DNA of 64,000 nt. It comes from Planctomycetaceae bacterium (GTDB taxonomy: Bacteria; Planctomycetota; Planctomycetia; Pirellulales; Pirellulaceae). The stretch spans positions 1 to 64,000 of the forward strand of contig RECD01000088.1 of assembly GCA_007694185.1 (NCBI GenBank). The letters are read 5' to 3'. A program made the translations under genes and the position numbers. The notes beneath the pieces were generated by a model. The model was not told where the DNA came from. It saw nothing but the letters and a program-made list of their open reading frames with translations, and searched no databases. Position 1 is the stretch's first letter. The number at the start of each line of letters is the position of its first letter. Of the stretch, positions 1 to 8,213 are shown one piece after another.

Positions 1-11
1 CTTAGCAATGA

Positions 12-96
12 GCGGTAAAAAAGTGTCCGGAACCTTTTGCGAGGAACTCGCCCTTCGGGTGCTTTGCACAAAACGTTCCGGACACTTTTTTACCGC
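12..96. repeat. Large inverted repeat (28-bp arms), REP-like palindrome
   Basis: Positions 12-39 and 69-96 are reverse complements with one mismatch in 28 bases. The outer ends read GCGGTAAAAAAGTGTCCGG on the left and its complement on the right. The 29-base spacer holds small hairpins of its own (CGAG-GAA-CTCG at 40-50 and CCC-TTC-GGG near 51-59), so a transcript or single strand would fold into a branched structure. It lies between the window edge and arsM. The shape resembles REP palindromes mobilised by REP-associated transposases, but no transposase is visible here. The inverted repeat is seen directly; mobility is inference. Confidence 0.8.
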
Positions 97-177
97 ACGA
101 TCCTTAACGAGTCCCGCCTGGTGAAGTCGAAACGGAGCCGAGTGAGCGAACTCGCGTATGGCGCAAAGGAAGAACGG

Positions 178-1332
178 ATGGAAACGGAATCGAGCGTTCG
201 GCAGCGTTATGCGGACGCGGCCCGACGGGTTGAAACGGCCCTCTGTTGCCCGGTCACCTACGACGCGGAATCGTTGCGAGCGATTCCGGCCGAGGTCTTG
301 GAACGGGATTACGGTTGCGGCGACCCGACGCCCCACGTGCATCCCGGAGACACCGTGCTCGACCTCGGGTCCGGCGGCGGCAAGCTCTGTTTCATCGCCG
401 CCCAAGCGGTCGGCCGGTCGGGCCGGGTGATCGGCGTCGACTGCAATCGGGAGATGCTCGGGTTGGCCCGCTGGGCGGCGCCTCAGGTCGCCGAACGAAT
501 CGGCTATGCCAACGTCGAATTTCGATTCGGCCTGATCCAGGATCTGAAACTCGACATCGAACGGCTCGAATCCCACCTGCGGGACCGGGCGGTCGCGGAC
601 GCGGCCGGTTACTTGGAGCTTCGCGATCTGGAGCAGCGTCTGCGACGAGAGCAGCCTCTGGTCGCCAGCGAATCGGTCGACTGCGTGCTGTCGAACTGCG
701 TCCTGAATCTGGTCCGCCAAACCGACCGTCGATCGCTGTTTGACGAAATCTTTCGCGTGCTCAAGCCAGGTGGCCGGGCGGCGATCAGCGACATCGTCTC
801 CGACGAATCGGTACCGGAAGCCTTACAAAAAGATCCGGAACTCTGGTCGGGATGTGTCTCGGGCGCGTTTCGCGAGGACGAGTTCTTGGAGGCCTTCGAG
901 GCGGCCGGATTTCACGGCATCGAGATCGTGCAGCGAACCGCCGAACCGTGGCAGACGATCCGTGGGATCGAGTTCCGGTCGCTGACCGTCGTCGCCCACA
1001 AGGGGAAGCAGGGTGATTGCTGGGAACGGAACCAAGCCGTGGTCTACCGGGGGCCCTTCCGACAGGTCACCGACGACGACGGACATACCTTCCGCCGTGG
1101 CCAGCGGATCGCGGTCTGTGACAAGACCTTCTCCCTGCTGATGCGACCACCCTACCAAGGGAAGTTTGAGCCGATCGAACCGCGGATCGAAGTTCCGCCG
1201 GAAGCGGCCCTGCCGTTCCCTTGCGAAGGGGCTGGAACCCCAATCCGCGACCCGCGGGTCACCAAAGGTTCCGACTACGACGCGACCACGGCGGCAGATC
1301 CCGCTTGCGCCCCGTCGGCCCCCTGTTGCTGA
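178..1332 (+). CDS. arsM: ArsM-like arsenite S-adenosylmethionine methyltransferase
   Basis: The 384-residue product is a class I SAM methyltransferase with motif I LDLGSGGGKL at residues 61-70. Three cysteine positions match those that bind As(III) in ArsM: the CC pair at 23-24, SNCVLNL (C174) and SGCVSGA (C226). About 110 residues after the methyltransferase core end in Ala-Pro-Cys-Cys. ArsM methylates arsenite in the cytosol. The start is the ATG at 178, preceded by AAGGAAG; an in-frame upstream start would run through the palindrome. arsS follows 60 bases downstream in the same direction, which supports an arsenic role and suggests one operon. An unrelated SAM methyltransferase is unlikely given the cysteines and partner. 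Confidence 0.85.
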   Translation: METESSVRQRYADAARRVETALCCPVTYDAESLRAIPAEVLERDYGCGDPTPHVHPGDTVLDLGSGGGKLCFIAAQAVGRSGRVIGVDCNREMLGLARWAAPQVAERIGYANVEFRFGLIQDLKLDIERLESHLRDRAVADAAGYLELRDLEQRLRREQPLVASESVDCVLSNCVLNLVRQTDRRSLFDEIFRVLKPGGRAAISDIVSDESVPEALQKDPELWSGCVSGAFREDEFLEAFEAAGFHGIEIVQRTAEPWQTIRGIEFRSLTVVAHKGKQGDCWERNQAVVYRGPFRQVTDDDGHTFRRGQRIAVCDKTFSLLMRPPYQGKFEPIEPRIEVPPEAALPFPCEGAGTPIRDPRVTKGSDYDATTAADPACAPSAPCC

Positions 1333-1392
1333 CGCCCTGTTGCTCACCCGCCGTCGCCCGCTCAACCGATCCGCCAAAACGATACCAAAACG

Positions 1393-2442
1393 ATGCTCAA
1401 GACGCTTCACCGCCAAGGCCACTCGCTTGCCGCAAGCGCCGAGCAGCTCCGGGTACTCGGAGATCCCCAGCGGGTTCCGGAGGGGCACTTTGCCGAAAGG
1501 ATCGCCTCGACTCAGCATGCCCCGTTACTCGCCCGGTCGCTCGATACACTCCAGATCAATCTCGGCCGGGTCTGCAATCAAACCTGCACCCACTGCCATG
1601 TCGACGCCGGCCCCGACCGCCGGGAAGCGATGTCACGGTCGACGGCCGAGGAAGTGATCGCGTTTCTGAAACGCGTCCCCTCGATTCGGACACTCGACAT
1701 CACCGGCGGCGCCCCCGAGATGAACCCGCATTTCGGCTGGTTGGTGGAGCAGGCTGCCGAGTCAGGACGCCAGGTGATCGATCGCTGTAACCTGACGATT
1801 TTGCTTGCCCCAGGCTTCACGCACCTGCCGGAGCTACTCGCCCGGTACCGCGTGACCGTGATCGCCTCGTTGCCCTGTTACCTGGAACAGAACTGCGACG
1901 CCCAACGGGGCGATGGCGTTTTCGAAAAGTCGATTCGGGCCATCCGCGAGCTGAACCGACGCGGCTATGGTGACCCGTCCACCGGCCTGGAACTCAACCT
2001 CGTCTACAACCCGGTGGGCAGCGGGTTGCCTCCCAACCAAGCGGAGCTGGAAGACCGTTATCGCCAAGAGCTGGCGAGCCGCTACGGGATTCGCTTCAAC
2101 CGCCTGTTCACGATCACCAACATGCCGATCAGCCGGTTCCTCGACGACCTGCTGCGCCGAGAGGAGTATCAGGCCTACATGGAAAAGCTGATGGAGGCAT
2201 TCAACCCGTCAACCCTCGATTCGCTGATGTGCCGTTCGCTTGTCTCGGTCGATTGGCAAGGCTTTCTCTACGACTGTGACTTCAACCAGATGCTCGGTTT
2301 ACCCTTGGGGGACGGCGAACCATTAGCCCTTTCGCAGGCGACCGAAGCGGAACTGATCGGCCGACGAATCCGGACGGCCAATCACTGCTACGGCTGCACC
2401 GCCGGATGCGGATCGGGATGCCAAGGGAGCCTGACGGAATAG
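1393..2442 (+). CDS. arsS: ArsS-like arsenosugar biosynthesis radical SAM protein
   Basis: The 349-residue protein carries the radical SAM motif CX3CX2C at C61, C65 and C68 in the sequence CNQTCTHC, followed by the SAM-binding stretch ITGGAPEMNP. The C-terminal domain (DUF3641 type) ends in four cysteines, C332, C335, C339 and C343 (CYGCTAGCGSGC), which would hold an auxiliary iron-sulfur cluster. ArsS is thought to transfer a 5'-deoxyadenosyl group to methylated arsenic made by ArsM, giving the arsenosugar core. Some family members carry selenocysteine near this C-terminal cluster; here all positions are ordinary Cys codons and the frame is closed by TAG. The gene ends 11 bases from a convergent membrane-protein gene. 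Confidence 0.85.
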   Translation: MLKTLHRQGHSLAASAEQLRVLGDPQRVPEGHFAERIASTQHAPLLARSLDTLQINLGRVCNQTCTHCHVDAGPDRREAMSRSTAEEVIAFLKRVPSIRTLDITGGAPEMNPHFGWLVEQAAESGRQVIDRCNLTILLAPGFTHLPELLARYRVTVIASLPCYLEQNCDAQRGDGVFEKSIRAIRELNRRGYGDPSTGLELNLVYNPVGSGLPPNQAELEDRYRQELASRYGIRFNRLFTITNMPISRFLDDLLRREEYQAYMEKLMEAFNPSTLDSLMCRSLVSVDWQGFLYDCDFNQMLGLPLGDGEPLALSQATEAELIGRRIRTANHCYGCTAGCGSGCQGSLTE

Positions 2443-2453
2443 CCGCCGACCGC

Positions 2454-4121
2454 TCAGCGTGGCAGGCGATAAACCGCGTACGTCGTCAACGTGCCGGGCG
2501 CGCCCGACGCCGGTGGCGGGTAGACCTGGACGAGCGGCAGCGAAGGGCCCACGATCCGTCGATCGACCAACATGAAGCGGGCACCGTACTCGTCACCGAA
2601 ACGCCGCAAATCTGCATAACGGATCGTCGCCCGCATCGTCCCCAAACGCTGGGGAAAGATGTCGAAGAAACGCCGTTGCCAGGCCAGCATCGAGTCGGCA
2701 TCTTGAGGCACGTCCTTCCAATTCACTACCTCCGATCGCTGCGCATACCACTTGAACGTCTGCTGGTGACGTGGGGTGATCAAGACCTCGTCGGGTGGCA
2801 AGGCTTGGCGAACCCACTCGCAGACATCCAACCAATCCCGCTGTACGTCCCGGGCAGATCGCCCGACCGACGGACTCTGGGGGAGTTCGGGAAAGCCGCG
2901 AACGGCCGGCGGGAGAAACTTTTCCTGCGACAAGAACACCGATAGCGCAATCGCCGCGACGAGCGGGAACACCCGATCGCCGGCGGCCAGACCGATGAAC
3001 CTGCCGCCAGCGTCCGCTTGGCCTGGCAAAGTTCCCCCCGGCGGGCAACCGACGGCTTTCGCCTGCCGCGCCAGGACGGCCAGGCCGAGCGTCAACGGCA
3101 CCATCGCGTCGCCCGCGCGAAACCAATAAAACCTCAGCCAGTTGGCGGCCTGATCCGGAGCGAATCTCGGCAACAGGCCGACCAGCAAGCCACAGGCCGT
3201 GATCGCCAGACAACCGATCATCAACCAAAACACGCCCCGAAACCGGGGTTCCCGACGGCAAGGCCAAGCGACCGCGATCGTCACGGCGATCAGCCCGATG
3301 TGCCGGAAGTAGGCGACAGTGGGAAAAGCCGACGGCAACAGGTGATGAGAAATCCGCCAATAAGTGTAGACCTTGGCGGCCTGCAAACGGTCGGCAGGTG
3401 CAACCCCGGCGGAGGCCTGGAGCGCCGGCCAAACACCGACAAGCGAGATCAGCCCCCCCAGCACTAACCATGGCAACTGGGCCTTGAGCGGGGACTCGCC
3501 CCGACCCACGATCCAGTAGGCGAAACCGGCCGCGACGACCGTCCAACCGCCGACAAGGACATGAAAGGCGCTCGCCAACCCCAACAGCGGCCAAACCCGC
3601 GGCCAATCTCCCCGAGCGATCCGGCTCATGCCGGCCAAAACGAACCCGTAGGCGGGAACCTTCGCCTCGATCCCTCCAATCACCCACTCCCCGGCGAGAT
3701 GAAAGAACTCCAGGCCGATGATCCAAATCATCGCGACGCCCAGGCAAGCGTAAGGCCGATCGAACACTTGGCGGCACAGACCTCGCAGGGCGACGGCCAG
3801 CAACGTCCAGCCGATCAACCGACCGGCCCATGCGGCGGCAGGTAACGTCAGCACTTGGGTCAAACTACCGCAGGTCGCGTGAAACAGCAGGTGGGTTTTA
3901 TCAGAAGTGACGAACAGGTCTTGCACGCACCACGAGGGGTCCCAAAAGTTCTTGGCAAGTGCCAAATAATGAGCTTCGTTGATCCCCGGCGGCGGGTCGC
4001 CGCGGTAGGCGAAAAATAGCAGCACGAGCAGGACCACTTCGGCGACCGCGGTCAGCCGAGTGCCGATCGTGCCGGGCGACGCTTCGCAGGATCGGGATGA
4101 CAGACGCTCGGTTCGATTCAT
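2454..4121 (-). CDS. Polytopic membrane protein, glycosyltransferase-C-like, function unknown
   Basis: The 555-residue product has many hydrophobic segments from about residue 22 to 400 and then a soluble C-terminal part of about 150 residues. The first loop contains GINEAHYLALAKNFWDP, an acidic/His motif right after the first membrane helix, a position where GT-C fold glycosyltransferases keep catalytic acids. The tail ends in a YGARFMLVDRR stretch like that seen in planctomycete DUF6798-type membrane proteins. I do not recognise a specific function. Its start overlaps the stop of pdxA by four bases (ATGA), so the two are probably translationally coupled. Confidence 0.6.
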   Translation of the reverse strand: MNRTERLSSRSCEASPGTIGTRLTAVAEVVLLVLLFFAYRGDPPPGINEAHYLALAKNFWDPSWCVQDLFVTSDKTHLLFHATCGSLTQVLTLPAAAWAGRLIGWTLLAVALRGLCRQVFDRPYACLGVAMIWIIGLEFFHLAGEWVIGGIEAKVPAYGFVLAGMSRIARGDWPRVWPLLGLASAFHVLVGGWTVVAAGFAYWIVGRGESPLKAQLPWLVLGGLISLVGVWPALQASAGVAPADRLQAAKVYTYWRISHHLLPSAFPTVAYFRHIGLIAVTIAVAWPCRREPRFRGVFWLMIGCLAITACGLLVGLLPRFAPDQAANWLRFYWFRAGDAMVPLTLGLAVLARQAKAVGCPPGGTLPGQADAGGRFIGLAAGDRVFPLVAAIALSVFLSQEKFLPPAVRGFPELPQSPSVGRSARDVQRDWLDVCEWVRQALPPDEVLITPRHQQTFKWYAQRSEVVNWKDVPQDADSMLAWQRRFFDIFPQRLGTMRATIRYADLRRFGDEYGARFMLVDRRIVGPSLPLVQVYPPPASGAPGTLTTYAVYRLPR

Positions 4122-5125
4122 GCTAATTCACTCGCCATGCGAATTGCCGCCATCAGACTCGATTCGCTCGCCTGTCCCTCCCAGGCGATGTCCATCGCCG
4201 TGCCGTGGTCGACCGACGTGCGGATGATCGGCAACCCTATGGTCACGTTCACCGCTTCGTCAAAAGCGAGTGCCTTCAGCGGGATCAGACCTTGATCGTG
4301 ATACATGCAGATGTGCACGTCTGTGATCCGCCGACGCGCGGGCAGGAAGGCGGCGTCAGGTGAAAGCGGACCGGTCACGTCCACGCCGGCTTGCCGCGCC
4401 CTGCGGATCGCCGGTTCGATGATTCGCTCTTCTTCCGAATGGCTTAGCAACCCATGTTCACCGGCATGGGGATTCAGGCCACAAACGGTCACCCGTGGCC
4501 CTCGACCATGGCGGGCTCGGGTCCTTCGCTCCAAAGCCTCGGCCCCCAACAAGATCGAGTCCAACACGTCTTGCTCGGTCAGCCGCGCGGCAACATCGGC
4601 CAGCGGCAGGTGTACCGTCACCAGAACGCAAGACAGTTCTTCGCTGGTCAACATCATCCGCACCCGTTTGCGGCCGGCCATATCAGCCAGCAATTCGGTG
4701 TGGCCCGGGTAGGGGATCCCGGCGGCGTGCCAAGCCTCCTTCTGGATCGGCCCGGTGACGACCGCATCGATCTGGTTCAGCATCGCCGCGGCAACCGCGA
4801 ACCGAACCCACTCGCAGGACGCGGCACCAGTCTGGGACGTCCATATGCCCGGCCGGACCGCGTCAGCATCCAAATCACCGACGGTTACCGAAACGACCGG
4901 CGGGCCAGCCTCAGCAGCGAGTTCGTGCGACCAGCGATCCGCTAAACGCTCCGGTGGCAACGGCAATCCCAGCTTCGCCGCGACCCGGCCGAGCAGGGCG
5001 TGGTTGCCGATCAAGCCCAGACGCACGCCGGGGAACTCCGAAATTCGCTCGGCGACCCGCAACGCCAATTCCGGACCGACCCCCGCGGGATCCCCGATCG
5101 ACAGGCCGATCCGTAAACGAGTCAA
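4118..5125 (-). CDS. pdxA: 4-hydroxythreonine-4-phosphate dehydrogenase
   Basis: PdxA oxidises 4-phosphohydroxy-L-threonine with NAD in the DXP-dependent pathway to pyridoxal phosphate. The 335-residue length is typical. Family motifs are present from the N-terminus on: IGDPAGVGPEL at about residues 10-20, TGPIQKEAW, the metal-site histidines in YPGHTELLADM, NPHAGEHG and MYHDQGLIPLK, and the C-terminal TSVDHGTAMDIA. It sits between a secreted sulfatase upstream (12-base gap) and a membrane protein downstream (4-base overlap), an arrangement with no obvious link to vitamin B6. Confidence 0.93.
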   Translation of the reverse strand: MTRLRIGLSIGDPAGVGPELALRVAERISEFPGVRLGLIGNHALLGRVAAKLGLPLPPERLADRWSHELAAEAGPPVVSVTVGDLDADAVRPGIWTSQTGAASCEWVRFAVAAAMLNQIDAVVTGPIQKEAWHAAGIPYPGHTELLADMAGRKRVRMMLTSEELSCVLVTVHLPLADVAARLTEQDVLDSILLGAEALERRTRARHGRGPRVTVCGLNPHAGEHGLLSHSEEERIIEPAIRRARQAGVDVTGPLSPDAAFLPARRRITDVHICMYHDQGLIPLKALAFDEAVNVTIGLPIIRTSVDHGTAMDIAWEGQASESSLMAAIRMASELA

Positions 5126-5137
5126 TTCGGCGTCCTC

Positions 5138-6721
5138 TCAGCGTGCGTTCGGCGGCATGGGGCGACTGCCCCACCAGGTCGGATTGGGCTCAAAATCGGG
5201 TTCCAGAAATCGGGCGTGCTGGCGTTCCAGTTGTGGCCATAACTTGTCGCGAATCTGCTGCCGTTTGGCCAGGGCACCCGCTTCGGTAAAGCGATCGTCG
5301 GGCTCAGGAAATCGGGCCCCGACGGACTCGAGGAAACGCAGCAGCTCTGTGCGCATCCGCAGCACCCGTTCCGGTTCGTCTGCGGCCAGATCCCGAGTTT
5401 CCGACAGGTCGCTGTCCAACCGATAAAGTTCGTCGCGGCCATCTTCGTAGTACCGGATCAGCTTCCAGGGGCCGTCCCGATAGATCCCGCTCGGTTCTCC
5501 CCCCTGGTTGCCGTAGTGCGGGTAATGCCAAATCAGCGGTCGCTCCGGGAGCGTACCGCCGCGAAGCAAAGGCACGAGGCTAAGGCCATCCGCATGTTGG
5601 GACGGCCGTAGTGGCAGCCCCGCCAATTCCAACAGGGTCGGGTAGAAGTCGGCACCCGTGACAGGAACCTCGCTCTGCCCGCCGCCGTCGGTCAGGCCGG
5701 GCACGCGAATGAGAAACGGGACCCGCAAACCGCCTTCCCATTGTCGCCCCTTGCCTGTCCGCAACGGCCGATTGCTGGTCGCGTAGGCATCACCCGAGGC
5801 GACGCCCCCGTTGTCTGACGTGAACACCACGATCGTGCGGTCGGCGATGCCTCGCTCTTGGAGCGCACTGAGCACGCGTCCCACGGCCGTGTCGACCGTT
5901 TCCATCATCCCGGCGTAAATCGGGTTGTCCTGGACGATCCGAACCGGCAGCGTCCGGTCGATCTCAAAACGGGCCGAGGGGGCGGCACGCGCAGCCGCCT
6001 TGTCTCGATACTTTTTCCACAGTTCCGGCGTCGTCTGCAGCGGACTGTGGACCGCGTAAAACGATAGCATCGCGAAAAACGGTTGGCCGTCGGCCGAGCC
6101 CCGGATGAACGCTGCGGTCTCGTCTGCGAGCCGCAGGGTGAGCGATTCGCCGGGCGGCCCGTCGCTCAACTTCGGGTTCTGATAGGGGCTGAAAAAGCCG
6201 CCGGGGGGCGAACCTCGATGATGGCCGCCATGATTGATCTGGAACCCATGATCCTCCGGGAAAGAGCCTTCGTCACCCAAATGCCATTTGCCGGCGAAAA
6301 AAGTTCGATAACCGGCCTCCTGGAACGCCTCGGCCAACGTCGTCTGCTCCAGGGGGAGCGACCGAACGTACTCGGCCGGCAACAATCTGTCGGCCCGATT
6401 CCACGCCCTGCCGGTGGCCGCTCCGATCCAATCGGTGATGCCGTGACGCGCCGTGAATTGCCCCAGCAGGATGCTTGCCCGCGACGGACTGCAGACCTGA
6501 CAGCAGGCATAACCCTGGTCAAATCGCATCGATCGAGCGGCCAACGCGTCCAGGTTCGGCGTTTCGTGAAAATCGCTCCCCGTAAACCCGAGATCGTGCT
6601 TTCCCAAGTCATCCACGAGGACAAACACTACATTCGGCGGAACGGCCGACACGGGGGCTCCGATCAGGATCATGATCGCCATGACTGGCAAGCACGGGAA
6701 CAGCGTTCGAAGGGGATTCAT
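5138..6721 (-). CDS. Secreted sulfatase (arylsulfatase family)
   Basis: The product from the ATG at 6721 has 527 residues and begins with a signal peptide ending near APVSA. VFVLVDDLGKHDLG (residues 33-46) is the N-terminal metal-binding sulfatase motif. CSPSR at 77-81 is the consensus whose Cys is oxidised to formylglycine, followed by GKWHLG and the metal-binding VVFTSDNGG. It should hydrolyse sulfate esters, probably on algal polysaccharides, outside the cytoplasm; sulfatases are abundant in marine planctomycetes. An in-frame ATG further upstream would put 41 residues before the signal peptide, so the later start is preferred. The substrate cannot be told from sequence. The matching formylglycine-generating enzyme is not in this window. 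Confidence 0.9.
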   Translation of the reverse strand: MNPLRTLFPCLPVMAIMILIGAPVSAVPPNVVFVLVDDLGKHDLGFTGSDFHETPNLDALAARSMRFDQGYACCQVCSPSRASILLGQFTARHGITDWIGAATGRAWNRADRLLPAEYVRSLPLEQTTLAEAFQEAGYRTFFAGKWHLGDEGSFPEDHGFQINHGGHHRGSPPGGFFSPYQNPKLSDGPPGESLTLRLADETAAFIRGSADGQPFFAMLSFYAVHSPLQTTPELWKKYRDKAAARAAPSARFEIDRTLPVRIVQDNPIYAGMMETVDTAVGRVLSALQERGIADRTIVVFTSDNGGVASGDAYATSNRPLRTGKGRQWEGGLRVPFLIRVPGLTDGGGQSEVPVTGADFYPTLLELAGLPLRPSQHADGLSLVPLLRGGTLPERPLIWHYPHYGNQGGEPSGIYRDGPWKLIRYYEDGRDELYRLDSDLSETRDLAADEPERVLRMRTELLRFLESVGARFPEPDDRFTEAGALAKRQQIRDKLWPQLERQHARFLEPDFEPNPTWWGSRPMPPNAR

Positions 6722-7056
6722 GGCAGGTTCGTCTAGCATCGGGTTGAAAAGTTGGACGAGCAGTTGGACACGCCAGGGACGCACCGGAGTCTTGCGCCCG
6801 CATCCCTGTCGATAGCGATGTCGACCATTGATGGTAATCGACAACGGCCGCCGGCGAACGGCGGTACCGTTGCGACCGCATCATCCCCAACCAAGACGAA
6901 ACGGATTCGACGACTTCGTGCCGATCCGGTTAGGAACACCTGCCCAGCGGATCGATCTGGAGTCCCGGGGGGCTTTGCCGAATGAGTCTTGGCCCGCTGT
7001 CGGCCACTTTGCTACGCTTCCCGAGCGTTGCCCCTTGCCTACCGGAATCGAACGTC
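6722..7056. other. 335-bp divergent intergenic region
   Basis: This gap separates the sulfatase (minus) from a small lipoprotein gene (plus) and should hold promoters for both. AGTTGGAC occurs twice 12 bases apart near 6750-6770, close to the sulfatase start. TTGGCC and TACGCT separated by 18 bases just before the lipoprotein gene (about 6990-7017) are a weak promoter candidate. I see no RNA gene or convincing ORF. Confidence 0.4.
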
Positions 7057-7320
7057 ATGAAAATCGCCTCAACACGCAGATGGCTAGTCGCTTCCGCATT
7101 GGTGGCGACGGCTGCGGGATGTCGTGGAGGCCACTGGATGCAACCCCCGGGACCGTTGCAGCAGCAGCAAGCCACCGCCGTGATCCACGACCCTTACCCG
7201 CAGGCGGATCTCGGTCCTTCCGATGCCGGTTCCCGTCCGCCGGCCTATCAGAATCCGTTGCCGGAAGCTGTCCGCAATCGCCTCAAGCACGACTCGATGC
7301 CCTGGGTACCGAGCCGCTGA
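7057..7320 (+). CDS. Small putative lipoprotein
   Basis: The 87-residue product starts MKIASTRRWLVASALVATAAGC, a short basic n-region and hydrophobic core ending in a lipobox-like AAGC, so Cys22 is the probable lipidation site. The rest is a Gln/Pro-rich, disordered-looking peptide with no family I recognise. The ATG at 7057 is chosen because it puts the lipoprotein signal at the N-terminus; an earlier in-frame ATG at 6982 would bury it. It converges on a membrane-protein gene 18 bases away. Confidence 0.6.
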   Translation: MKIASTRRWLVASALVATAAGCRGGHWMQPPGPLQQQQATAVIHDPYPQADLGPSDAGSRPPAYQNPLPEAVRNRLKHDSMPWVPSR

Positions 7321-7338
7321 GTGCTGGCCGCGTCGCGG

Positions 7339-8082
7339 CTAGTTGCCGCCGGGACTCGGGAACCAAAAGGAAACGTTGTCCACCAACCACTGGGCGTGCG
7401 TGTCGGCTGTCGGCGGCAGGTATTCCATGGTCAGCCGAATCGGCGTTTTCACGCTGCCCGACTGATCCTTCCAAAAGGTCGTCGTCAGTTGGCGGCCGTT
7501 GAACTGATATGACTCGGTCGCCCGAAACGGTTCCCAACGGACCGCATCACCGGCATCGATGAGCTGGACCGCCGTATCGTTCTCGCGGAATTCTTGGAGG
7601 AAACCGGTCCCCTCGGTGCTGCTGCGGTAGAATTCCGGAAGGGACATCGTGGCCGATTGACGCTGAGCAGGATATTTCTTCAGTTCCAACGCGACTTCGA
7701 TATCCCCCTGAGCAAGCAGCTCAAGCCAGCGGATGGCAAAGCCATTCGCCTGATCCGCCAAGGCGCGGTGCTTGAATTGCCGAGCGGCCGTTCCCCAGAC
7801 GCCGAACAGCGTGGCCAGGACCAGAGCGACCTTGGCCATGCGGTACCCGGTCGGCTCAAGGCCCGTGTAGGGTCGCAGCGCGACCAAGCCGGCCACGATC
7901 GCCAGAACCGGCACGATCATCATCGGGGCCCCGAACAGGGCGGTGAAACTGAGCAGGCCCAGCAACAGCGCCAGCAGGCCGCTGACCCGCATCGGCCGCG
8001 ATTCGTTGAGCCATTCCGCTTCGCTGCCGGCGGTCATGGCCGGGGTGCGAAAGATCGGCTGGGAATTCTCCGTCTCGGACAT
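7339..8082 (-). CDS. Membrane protein of unknown function
   Basis: The 247-residue protein has a 30-residue polar N-terminus, then two or three hydrophobic segments at about residues 31-95 (MRVSGLLALLLGLLSFTALF, APMMIVPVLAIVAGLVAL and VALVLATLFGVWG), and a soluble C-terminal domain of about 150 residues. The layout resembles DUF4190-type planctomycete proteins in which a membrane hairpin carries an exported domain. No catalytic motif is visible. Transcription is toward the small lipoprotein gene. Confidence 0.6.
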   Translation of the reverse strand: MSETENSQPIFRTPAMTAGSEAEWLNESRPMRVSGLLALLLGLLSFTALFGAPMMIVPVLAIVAGLVALRPYTGLEPTGYRMAKVALVLATLFGVWGTAARQFKHRALADQANGFAIRWLELLAQGDIEVALELKKYPAQRQSATMSLPEFYRSSTEGTGFLQEFRENDTAVQLIDAGDAVRWEPFRATESYQFNGRQLTTTFWKDQSGSVKTPIRLTMEYLPPTADTHAQWLVDNVSFWFPSPGGN

Positions 8083-8213
8083 CGGGAAACCTGAGGGGGA
8101 ACCTTGGGACGCATGGACAGGGCTCGAGCCGTCTCGGTAGGCGGCTTCTCAAACCCATCGGTCGCGTACGAATATAGCGGCCGCTCGGTTCGGCGTTACC
8201 GGGCTGCCGCCGC

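Noticed and set aside
2380-2442. Selenocysteine in the ArsS C-terminal motif
   Set aside because: All four positions are normal TGC or TGT Cys codons and the frame ends at TAG, so there is no recoded TGA.
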